From assembly GCA_032358255.1 (NCBI GenBank), contig JAULBX010008329.1:1-64000 (forward strand): a DNA stretch of 64,000 nucleotides. Reading direction: 5' to 3'. Shown piece after piece: positions 11,801 to 23,800 of this stretch. Under the pieces are notes generated by a model, which saw nothing but the letters and a program-made list of their open reading frames with translations, did not search any database and was not told where the DNA came from. The DNA comes from Heterotrichella gracilis (taxonomy: Eukaryota; Sar; Xanthophyceae; Tribonematales; Xanthonemataceae). The translations under genes and the position numbers were made by a program. Positions within the stretch are counted from its first letter, which is position 1. Every line of letters begins with the position of its first letter.

Positions 11801-14800
11801 ATCGTTCAGGTTGTTATCCCCTACCATATGCGCGTGCCACCGGTTTTGATTGGCCTACCTCTGCATCAATTTATCCACAGCCCAGCCACATCCCACTCGT
11901 AGGGCAAAACCCTACCCAAAGAAACCCTGACAAAAACCGTACTACCATCCGCAGCTGCTGGCGCACCCTGACAGCCCCCTTGGTGGCGAAGGAGGGGAGG
12001 GAATGGGGGGCAGCCCATTTGGGGCCAGGCCCCCTCTGCCCACATTTCCGCGCCCCAGGGATTTGGACCCCACCCTCCTGCCCCCACCTCCACTGGGGCA
12101 GCGGCCTAGCGAGGGGGATGTTGTTGGTGGTGGTGGGGATGGGGGGAGGTCAAGGCATGGTGCGTGCCTGGAAGGGTGATGGGAGTTCTGAGCACGCTTT
12201 ACATCATGTGGCAATCTGATCACAGTGCAATGAGTGCTGCTCCATTTTGGTCGTGGGAGACCTCTGCACTCCAATTGCAATGATGCAAGAACCAATCCTC
12301 ACGCTCGTGACTCCATTATCCAACCCTACTCTGAGTTTCCAATCCGACTTTAAAATGTCCCTCCCCGTACCCTAACCAAGGGTTTTCCTCCCCTCCCGCA
12401 GGCCGCCACTGGCTGCCCACCCTGCTCCAGCTGGTGGTCCCCTTCCTCACCGTGGCCTCCCTCAACTTGGTTGACCTGGTGTGCCAACATGCGCCGGTGG
12501 CTGCGGTGGTGCTGGGGGGGGTGGCGCTGGCGGAGCCCTGTGCACTGTCTGGGGGTGGGTGGAGGGGGTGGGGGATTGGGGTGTGTGCGTGTGCTGGGTA
12601 TCTTAGTGTGTGATTTTTTGAAGATCAATGGATGGTGATGTGCTGTGCCCTGTGCAGCCATGCTTCTAGGCCCATGCATAACGCATGCGTTAGGTTGATC
12701 AGTCATGGGTTTTGAACAGTGGTGTGCCCCTAAACCTGCATTATACCATATCCTAGGGTGATTAATCGGGGGTTAGGCGGTTATGTAGAGTGCAAGGGTG
12801 GTGAACGATGGCCTGCGGTGTTTGTATTCAACCCTCCCCTCCCACACCCGCAGCTTTCCTCCTACTCTGCCTCTTCACCCTCCTCACCCCTGCTAGGGTT
12901 GGCGTGCGCGCCTTCGAAACCCTAGCGGGACCCCTCACGGCCCTCATCCTACTTCGCCTGCTGGCCAGCTACATAGCCACCTCCCTGGTTTCAGTCATCA
13001 CCATACCCCCCTTGCTGCCTGCGCTGGGGGTGCTGGTGTATGACGCGCCCCCTAGGGCTTTGCTAGGGTTTTTGATGCAGCTGGCGGCGGCGGGGGTGGT
13101 GGGGACTGTGGCCAAGAAGGTGGAGGCAAGGGAGGAAAGCAGCAGGTAATGGGTGGAAATAATCGCATGTGATTTGTTGATGATTGGACAAGATTACCAT
13201 GATTGGAAATACTTTTGCATGGCCTGAGTATAGTGAGAAGGGAGATCTGCAGTGACAATGGGCCATTGTGCCCACACATATGGCCCACACTCCCATGCAC
13301 AATATTAAAACTCCCTTCAGATTTTAGAAATTAGAAAGTATAGGATGAAGAGTTAAATTGCGATGCAGTACCTCCTCTCCTAGTTGTTTGCACTTGGGCC
13401 CACACCGTTCCATCACCCACCGCCACACAACACAGCCCACCTCCCCACCCCCCCTTTACACCCCCTGTACAGGCAGGTTGAGATGGAGGAGATTCGCCTG
13501 GCCCCCATACCCGACATCTTGTCGATGTCGCCGGATCTGCCGGGGCTCAGGCGCCTGGCCAGCCTCAGGGAGGCCATAGGCTCGCCAAAGCGCAGGTGAG
13601 GGGGACAAACCCTAAGCCCTAAGTTATAAGACCCTTATACTACATCCTATACTCTAAAACCCTCAGCCAGCCTCAGGAAGGGGATGGGGTCGCCACAGTG
13701 CAGGCAAGTTTCAGGGACTGACACAAGGGTGCCGTGTATCTATGAAGCAGTACATGGCAAAGAAGCTGTCAGCCTGTGCAAGAGCGACTTGCTCATCAGG
13801 AAGCCTGGCCTGATCACGTAGTGCTTTGCCCCAATCTTTGCTTGCCCTGGCTGTTTAAGGAACCCTTGTAAACCCATGCTCACCCCTGGTCACTCAAACA
13901 CCTCCTCACCCCCCGTGTAGGTCTGCTGCGGGCGACAGCGAGGCCACATTTGCCAGGGGGGGGAGCCGTGAATTAGGCCCCGTTGCCGAGGGGAGTGGGG
14001 ATGGCGGCACTGGCACTGGCATAGGCTCGCCATTGCCACCACTACCACGTTCGGGGATTGCAGAGGTGAGGGCTCTTGTTAGGGTTTAGGTGAGGGTGTA
14101 CAGGGGCGAGGGTCTTGCAAGGGTTTTGCCATGGTTATAGGTGGGCAACTGCCAGGGCATCACCATCACTGTCATATACAATCATGTTGGTGATTTTGCC
14201 CTTAAGTTAGAGTAGGGCTCATGGGCCCACACCTGGAGCAGGGCAGCGCTTGAGCATTCTGGACCCTGACACCTAAACCCTAAACCCTGGCATTTGGGTA
14301 ACCTCCCTTCCTCCCCTGGTGCAGCCCCCTCCTGCACCCCCCTTCCACTCACAACCAGGCACGCGCCCGTAAACCCTAAACCCTATATGCGGAACCCTAA
14401 ACTCCCTCTTCATCAATGTGCAGGCCCACCCCGAACCCCCCCTTGAACCCCCGCACCTGGAACCTGGCAGCGCCTGGGCTACCCTGGTGGATGTGGCCCT
14501 GCGCACGCTGTGGTACCTTGGGCTGGTGGTGGTGCCGGCGGGGGCGGCAGCGGTGGGGGTGGGGGGCGCGGGGGTGGTGCCGGGGTTGTACCTGGCGTGG
14601 GTTGTGGGGGGGCTGGTGGGGGGGGCGGTGGGGGGGGCGCCGCCGCTCAGGATGGTGCGTGTGAGTTGGGTGGAGGGGTAGGCCAACTAGTGTGTTGCCT
14701 GACACAATGATGGTCGGTTGTGATGGATTGGATTGGTTGTGATGCAGACGTGACCTGCCTTGTGGTTGCACTTTCGCTGCCTGTGGCGCAAAGGGGACCC

Positions 14801-17800
14801 TCTCATCTGTACGCATGCGCACGCCCATACCAAAAGCACTCGCACAGGAGTACCGACCGAATTGCTCCATCCTTGCATCCCACCTTTCCCAGGCCAACAT
14901 CTGCACAAACCCTAACCTGGGGTTTCATACCCAACGTACTCACAAAGTTTCCCTTACGTAGCCCCACTTTTCCCAGGCCAGCGTGGGTTGCCCCCACTAC
15001 TTGTTCCTCCGCCTCCTCTCCGCCCTCTACCTACTTGCAACATACACCTTGATGGTGGCAACTCTCCCTGGATTCGGCCTCTCGCTCCCCCCTTGGTGGG
15101 AGGAAGCGCTGCGGGTGGCAGGGGTGTGGGGTGGAGGAGGGTGGGTGGGCATGGGAGGGGTGTACAGCCTCATTGTGCTGGTGAGCAGGGGGTGGGTGGG
15201 TGGACTTGAAACCCTAGACCTCGGAAAATACCTGAACGGCAAAACCAAGATCCGATGGAAATCCTACAAATATGGCTGCTGCTGTGTGAGCCGCCCTCCC
15301 GCAAGCATTACTAGAGGGTTTTGTGCCCACAACCTTTCACCTTTGTGCTGTGAGCGACACACGTAGCACACATTTATACTTGATAATGTAGCAATGACCA
15401 AATAGCCATGTTATAGCCCAAAGTATCACAGGATTTTGGCTCTGGAGCGAACCAAAATGTGTGTGCGTGTATACAGGTGCATTCCACACATAATGAAGTA
15501 GGGCTGAGGGTTTTCCCTTCAGTTCCTAAACCCTAATCCCCTCTCCTCCTCCTTCCTCAGGCCACGGCACATGTGGCGCTGGGCAGGTGGGTGCACCGCG
15601 CGTCCGCACCCCCCACCACACCCTCCGCCGCACCCCCCACCACCCTCCACCACCCACCGCTGGTTCTGTGGGGTGGGCGGGTGGCGCTCTCTGTGGGGGC
15701 CGCCCTCATCCTGGTGCAGGTGCGTGCAAAACCCTAAACCCTATGCTAAACCCTCCTGCAACCAGCGCCAAAACCTTGCCGGTGGAGGTTGATAATCAGA
15801 TCAGATCCACCCCAAAGCGTTGAATGCCCAAAACCATATCCTGTGTGGGTTGAAAATCAGCCAGCACTGAACACTGCTCGCATCCCCATGTGTGCTCCCC
15901 TCATTCATTTTCTGGGCAGAGCTCCTTCAACCTACCCCAACCCTATCATTCCCGTAACAGTACCCACTCCAAACCCTATCACCCCCCCCTTGGCACAGGG
16001 CTACATTACCCTACTGTGGGGTTGCACCATCGGCCTCCTAGGCCTGGGCTACCTCCTCCTACTCATCCTCATTTTCGTCCACCCCCCCCTGAAATCCCGC
16101 TATTTGGACCCCGCGGCGCCCGAGACCCCCGCGAGCACCCTTGCGGCGGAAATCTGGTGTGGATTTAGGCCCCCCCCTTGGCACATGTGGCGTTTGCGCA
16201 TGGCCAGGGGTGGGGGGCGGTGGGTGGGGCTGGCGCTGCTGGCTGCGTATGCGGCTGTGGATGTGGTGGTGCAGTATGGTCTGGCTGCCACGGGGTTGGT
16301 GGGGTGGCTGGGCATCCCGCAGGTACGGGTGGGGGGTATCTGTACGCGTGTGGCTGGGTATGCATGCGCATTGGTGTTGAAATACCCCATCAGATGCTAT
16401 ACCCGTGTTTGTGCTGGTCTCATTGTGCATGGGGTTTGTGCCTCATTGCGATGTGTATGAACAGCACACACACCCTGTTGTGCCCTTACCCAACCCTTAA
16501 CCCTAAACCCTAACCCTAAACCCTAAACCCACACGCTCCCTCGTTGCCAACCACACCTTAGGGTCAATCCACAAAACCCTAGACCCCCAACACTCATACA
16601 CATGTCTCCCGCAGGATGTGCTTGATTTCCTCCAAAACGTGGTTGGGCTGAGCGTGGATGCATCGGGCCGCCAGCTGGCGCTGGCTCTACTACGACCCCT
16701 GGCCATGCTTGCAGCCATTTGGGTGTACCGCCACGCGTTTGCCATCGGGACCCTACAGGTAGGGTTTTAAAGCGGGGTTTGCAAGGTTGGGTTTCATCCT
16801 GTTGGGCCAGGGTTTGGGAAATGACGCCGTTCTCATACCAGAAGGACTGCCAACCTCGCTCTGCAGCATTGCTCTTCACATGAATCCGAGAATGAAAAAT
16901 TTGCCGAAGCAGTAAAATCCATGAAGCCTGTATGTCATCAAAGACAGCGATATACTAATAAACGAGGTAGCAGAGGCAACATAAACATGCGCATTTTGCA
17001 GGGCCAGCTGGCAGCGGAGCACGAATCAGCATCCGACAGGGCAGCCAGGCGCATGGATGCGCAGCGCGGGTGGGCGGGGCTGGCTCGCAGGGCGCTCATC
17101 CTGCATTCCAGCAAGATAGTGGCGCTGGCAATGTTTGTGGCGGCCATGCAGGCGCCAGGGGCGATAGGGCTGGTGCTGACGGGTGCGTGAACCCTAGGGT
17201 TTGGGTTGGGGTGTGGTTTAGGGTTTTTGGCGGCCATGCTGGTGATCTCTATGCATCCTCATGCATAAATCATTGCGTAATATGCCTCCATTTCTCCTTC
17301 TGTACACACATATATATGTTACAACACATACGGCTCGTATACAATGCATGCCCATTTCCTTCACTGTCGCACCTCTTCCTGCACCCACCCCCACCCCCAT
17401 CTAACCACCCCTATTCCTCCCCACCTGCAGCCGGCCTTGTCATCTTCGCCCCCCTGCTGGGCGGCCCCCGCTCCCCCCTTCGCCGGAAAACCCTTGTAGG
17501 GTGTTTGACGGCTGTGGATGTGGTGGGGGCTGGGTGGATGCTGGTGCAGTACGCCGCCACAGTGGGGTGGCTGAGGGTGGTGGTGGGGGGTGAGGAGGGG
17601 TGTGTGGCAAAGTGGGTGGAGTGGGCGGGGGTGGCGCTGGGGGAGCCAAGCATTGGAGGTGGGTTTGAGGTTTGACTAGGGTTTTGATAGGGTGCAGCCA
17701 TGGGCGCAGCTGCATGGTCTCTCAGGCAAAAGCCTGGGGTTTTGTTGGGTTTGACGAGGGATACATAGTAGGTTGTGTAGAGTCTGTCTACAATCTGCGT

Positions 17801-20800
17801 AGAGCTGTGCATGTCCACAGAATTTGGCAATGCATGCTTGGCTCGCATTCACTGCGTACACGCACTTTTAACTGCATAAGAACCGCTAGGATTTCGCGTA
17901 AGTCTTGCTTCCACTGGGCCCACACCAACACCCCTCCCATGATAAACGCTTCGCTGCAACCCAAAACCAAAACCAAACCTGCAACCCTTAAAAACCTTGT
18001 CTCGTGTCCTGTTCCAGGCCTTGAGGCTTCCCTGCGCTGCAAGTGCCTGCTGCTGGTGGCTGTCACATTCAAGCTCAGGTCCCTCAGGTGAGGGGGGAAA
18101 CCCTAGCAGGGGAACCTCGGAGGCATGTCCGAAAACTGAAGACCCCCGAAAGCCCTAAACCAACCCAGATTATGCTTCAGTTCTGCTGCTTGTGCGCTGC
18201 ATTGCACCCGCATGCCCTGCCCTTCACTCCTACCCACCCACCCCTATGCAAATCGAAGCTTTATACCTCCCCCCCCTGCCCTTTGCAGGTGGCTTCGCAA
18301 GCTCCCCCCATCTGTGCGCACCTCCGCCCCCCCTGGCTGCCCCTGCTGCATACTGCACACGTGCACAACCAGCACCACCCTGCACCCGCCAACCCACCCA
18401 CGCATCATCACCCTGCACCCACCGCTCCCATCCTGTGGGATTTAATCCTGGGATTTGAACCTGTGACCTGTTCCCTTTTGCAGGTGGCTACGCAAGCTCC
18501 CCCCCTCTGTGCGCTCCTCCGCCCCCCCTGGCTGCCCCTGCTGCCTGTTCTGGCCACCCGCCAATGTGGGGGCTGGGCAGCTGATGGGGGTGGAGGGGGC
18601 CGGGGTGGGGGGTGGGGGATGGAGGGGGGGGCGGCTGGGGCTGTCCTTCAGGGTAGCCATGAAGGTGGGTGGAGGTTGTGGGGGTTGTGGGGGTTGTGCT
18701 CGAGTCCTCAAGGGTTTTCAGGGTTTCTCTCTGTGCTTGCGGACAGAATTGTACATAGGGTACACTATCTATAATGCGCAGTATCCTAGGGTCTCCTATC
18801 TAGGTTTAGAAAGCCTCTCTCCTAGGGTTTTTTGGTGTACCCTTTGTATTTTAGGATTAATGATTGTGTACCCCAGGAACCGTCCTTGTGTCTGCAATGT
18901 CCCTTGTGTCTAGGATTCAGAATGTTCTCCAGGGTCTGTCAATTAGGGTTTGAGAGTCTCTCTCCTATTAGGGTTTTATGGTTCTCCCGGCGTGCTTGCA
19001 GGACCTTTCCCGACGCCTGCGCCGCGCCTCTCACAAGCTGCTGCGCGCAATAGACTGGCCAGACACGCAAGGGGGTCGTGGGGGCCCTAAGAGGGGGAGG
19101 AGCGCTGCTGCGCATGGAGGGGGGCAAGGTGCGCATTCCACCTTGTCCATTTTTGTGCTTAATCGATAATTCCTGCAGCCAGATCAGCAGTCAGCCTAAA
19201 GGGGCACAAAACAGGTGTATGCTGGCCCCTATTTTGCCATTGGTTAAACTTACGCACTGATTGGTGTTGGTGATGCTCCACAGGTGGTGGCAGTGGCGGT
19301 GCGTGGCACCAGATGGCGCTGTTCCAGTACGCGGTGCAGGACTGGACGGAGAGGTTCTGGAAGGTAGAACCCTAGGCTAGGGTATGGGAGATGTGGGGAG
19401 ATTGTAAACTCACTTTGGAGTGAGCAAAAGGGGTGCATGAAACGTGGGCAGGGTGCGGATTGGATAGTGGCGAATGGTTGCAGCAAAACCATGTGCAGTG
19501 GTGGCAAATGCCTTGCAAATCCAACAGCTAATTTTACACATCAATCTGCGCCTCATGCCTTGTAACCCTAACCCCCACCCCTAAAGGACTGGGATGGGGA
19601 AATCACGACAACCTGCAATCCCTATCAATGCCTTGCACTCAATCAAAAATACTACCCTCCCTTACAGGATTGGGGCTTAGAGGTCTCCATGGGCTGCCCA
19701 CTCATCCACGACAAAATGCCCAACCACAAACCCTAAACCCTTGCCAAAACCCTAAGCCTTCCCTTTCTACAGGACTGGGGCGTGGAGGTGCCTGCTCATC
19801 GCAGCATTCATCCACAACCACACATACCCTACCACAAACCCTAAACCCTTGCCTAAAACCCTAAGCTTCCGATGCGCAGGACTGGGGCGTGGAGGTATCC
19901 ATGGCCTGCCTTCTCATTGCAGCTTTCATCTCAAACACGGTCCTATCCCTGCTCTACATGGCCCTGGTGGCTGTGGGGATGGCGGCCACCCCGGGGATTC
20001 GCCGCGCCGCCTGGAGGGGATTTGTGATTCCTGTGCTGGCGGTGCTGCTGGTGGAGCAGTATGGGTGGAGGGTGGGGCCGCCGCCGGTTGGGTGTGGGGG
20101 TGGCGGGTGGGAGAAGAAGGGGGGGGACTGGGAAGGAAAAGGGTGGCAGGTGAGTGAAGTTGGGTTGGGAGGGGCATTATACGCACTGCGCACACTGAAA
20201 TTTGCTTTTTTGCCCATGTCATTTTTTCCATTTTTCCTTTACGGACTGTTAAATTCCAGCCCTGGTGGGCAACACCATTCAAAGGAGACCGGGCCTTAGG
20301 AAGTAATACCCACACACCCACCACCCACCCACACATCCATCCCATGCTGCCCGGGGCGACATATCACACCTGCCGGATTGACCCCGCAACCTCGTCCATC
20401 TAACCAGACCCACCCCTTTTTCATTCAGGACTGGCTAGCGTACGGATCCATCCCCGCCTCCTCCCTCTGGTCCCTGTTTTTCGCTTTTTCTGCCGCGCTC
20501 ATCCAAGTGCATCGGGACAGCTGGGAGGCGGTGGGTGGAGGTGGTGAAGGGGGTGGGCTGCCTGGTGGGGGGTCTGGAGGGGCCGGTGATGTGGAGGGGT
20601 GGTCGGCCAACAGCAGGGGGGATACAGACGAGGTGAGGGGTGGGGGGGAGGAAATGTTGTCGTGAAAATGCTGGCCATGCGTTCATGGGCTCGAATTTTG
20701 ATGAACACCGTTTTGTAAATAGGTGTGATGGCTGTGTGTGAGACCTGGAGCTTGTAAACCTTTTGACGCATGCACATCATCATGAATCAAATAATTTGCT

Positions 20801-23800
20801 GTATAGATCATAGTATAGCTGTCTGGCTGATGGATGGAGATTTGTGGGGAGGCCGTTGCTTTGTTTTTAATCACTACAATTTGCAACCCAACCCTATAAT
20901 GCAGCAAAGTGTCAACCGACTTTCCAATTACCGGGTAGTAAATCCACCACGGACTCCATTGTAGGTGCGCACACGAACGGTCATACATCAAAATAGACAA
21001 TAAACATGAAAACAAATAGAGTGACAACACCGGGCACTCCCCTCTTCCTGTGCAGACCTCCTCCCTGCTCCAGCGCGCCTCCCCCCACCCGCAACCCCAC
21101 CGCCCCCACCTGTGGAAGCCAATGGAGATTGGCGCCCGTCCAAGCTGGGGGTGGGTTGACTGGCTCAGGTTCAACTTCTACAGGTGAGTGAGGCGGGTGC
21201 TGCCATGCCCTAGCTAAGGGTAATGTGTTGGGTGGACTGGCTCTGGCTCATTTTCTACAGTTGGGTGAGGCTGGTGCTGCCTATACCCTAGCTAAGGGTA
21301 ATGTGTTGGGTGGTCTGGCTCAGGCTGAACGAGTAATGGCCATGTGTAGTGTGAAGAACGATACCACAAAACCCTTTGAAAAGCCTGCCCTGAAACCATC
21401 ACCCTACACAAAAACCTAGATAAACCTTTAACCTTGCACACTCACCCCCCTGCAGGTACTACACCGACCTGCTCCTTGTGCTGGTGGTGGCCCTGTGCAG
21501 CCTGGAGAACCTACAAAACCCTACATGAAACCCTTTACAAAACCCTAAAAAAACACCCACAACCCCGCAGGTACTACACCGACCTCCTCCTGGTCCTGGT
21601 GGTGGCCCTGTGCAGCCTGGAGAACGACGTCATCCACGCAGGCTACTTCGCCATCGTGCTGGTGTTCTTCAGGCGCAGGGCGGCGCTGCGCTCCCGCCGC
21701 AATGCCCTGTTTGGCTACCTGCCGCTGTACAACTTCCTGGTCATGGCGGTCACTTTACTGTACCAGGCGCCTGTGGAGCAGCTGTGGGGGGGCGGGGGAG
21801 GGGGGGGCAAGGGGGCGGATGCGGTGAGGATGGGAGAAGGGGGTGAAGGGGGGGGGTAATTTATGTGGGACTGAATCTTTGCCTGGGAAAATCTGTCCTA
21901 TACCCTGGTGAAGCCTCACATGTACCACGCTCATCCCGTCCTGTGCCCAGCCTGCTCCTGACGCTTGACACCTCCCCATTCCAAACCCTACCCACACCCT
22001 TATTTAGTGATTCATAATTCGGAAGTCGGAAGTCGGAATTCGTAAGTCGAAGTCGGAATACGTCGGTGTTTGAAAATTTGACATGGAATTAGTCGGTGCA
22101 AGTCGGTCAGGGACTTATAATAGGCATTTGCATCCCAGGGGTGCATGTAGTGACCATTTTGCATCTTGCAAACACTTTGTGAATCTACAAAGCTAAAAAT
22201 ATGAAAGTGCTGTTTCAAATGGCTGCTAATCTGAAAGGGATCTGAATATTAAGGTAAAGGGGGGGGGTATATTAGGGCTTTCACCAGATGAATGTAAAAT
22301 TTGTACGATTATGCACAAGGGGAGTATAATATAACGCCATGTTCGGGGATGTAAATAAAAAATTCCGACTTTACCGAATAATTCGGCGATTTCCATAAAA
22401 TCTATACATTCCGAATAATTCGGACCCAATTTCTCCAAGTCGGTCGAATTATGAATCACTAGGTGGGATAAGGGCCACCTCCTCTTCTCCTGCAGTTGTG
22501 CAATCTTGCCCACCTTGCTAGGTCGTGCAAACACTAACAATACCTTATCCGAGCCCTAACCTGCTTGCCACCTCCTCCCCGCAGCTGTGCAATCTCGCTC
22601 ACCTGCTAGGGCTGTACAAGCTGGGGGGTGCGGGCGGCAGCGCATTTGCCCTGGCCAGGAGGGGGGCGCTGGCGGATATGCTGTTGTGGGGCATTGCGCG
22701 CCTGCAGACGCGCGTGTTTGCGTCACAAACATACGTCAAGTGAGTGGAGGGCAAGAGCCCTAGACCCTGGACCCTGAAACCATAGACCCTGAATAGCTAT
22801 CCACCAGGCTGGCGTGTGGTAATGCTGGCCCAAACTAAACCATAGTCCCTACAAAGTGGCTGCCCAGGAGTGGAGTCAAGGATGTCCTACAATGTGCACA
22901 GTGCTTGCCATACGCATGGGTCTAAATGCGGGATCGCGCCTCGCTACCTGACCCCTACACTTGCGCCCCTCTATATCCTTGTCAACAATCCAACACCAAT
23001 CCCCAAGGCCATGGTTTAAATAGCTGAGGACCAGACCAATGGCCAAACCCAAAGCCTAAACCCTAAACCCTTACCTCTTCCTCCCCAGGGCCATGGCCAT
23101 CGTTGCTGATGACCAGGCAGCAGCAGCAGCCAGGCGCCGGCAGGGGGCAATCAGATGGAAACACGCACAGGTGGGGGAGGGAAGGAGTTGTGATGGGTGG
23201 CGTGCCGTGTGAGAACCGTAGTGGTGTTTGTCATTTGTGGTGCTAATTTTCATCTCTATTGGCACATTACATGATCTCCTATATATGTATTACCATTTAG
23301 CTTTGGCCTTGATAGGGGCAGCTTTCACTGAATTCTATCCCCGCTACCCCCTTCCTCCCAGGCTGCCGAGGCCGTCAGGGCATCCCAAATGCGCCGCACG
23401 CGCGCCCGGCGGGTGGCGAGACTGAAGGCCGGAATTCTGCAATCCGGAGGGGGCTACAATGTGGATCCCCGGCTGCTGGATTTGGATGCGGGGATGGAGG
23501 ATGGTCCCGGGCCCACCCCCCCTGCCCCGTCCGGGTATGCGGATACCCTAATGGGGTTTTCGGGGGAGACGGCTGTGGGGAGTGTGGATGCGACTCCCAC
23601 GGGTGGCGGTGGTGGTGGTGGTGGTGGTGGTGGGGAGGCAGGGGGGTCGATGATGCGGCAACGGGGAGGGAGCAGGGGGGTGTTGAGGTGGGTGCGAAGG
23701 GGAAAAATGGTTTGGTAATTTTGAAGGAAAGTGGCTTTAAAATCGTTTTCTGCTTCCATCAACTTGGATTCGCCTACCTTTGTATGCAGTAATTGATTTC

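Noticed and set aside
16492-16530. A true chromosome end
   Set aside because: The telomere-like run is short, mixed in unit length and lies within an intron of a continuous gene, so it is interstitial.
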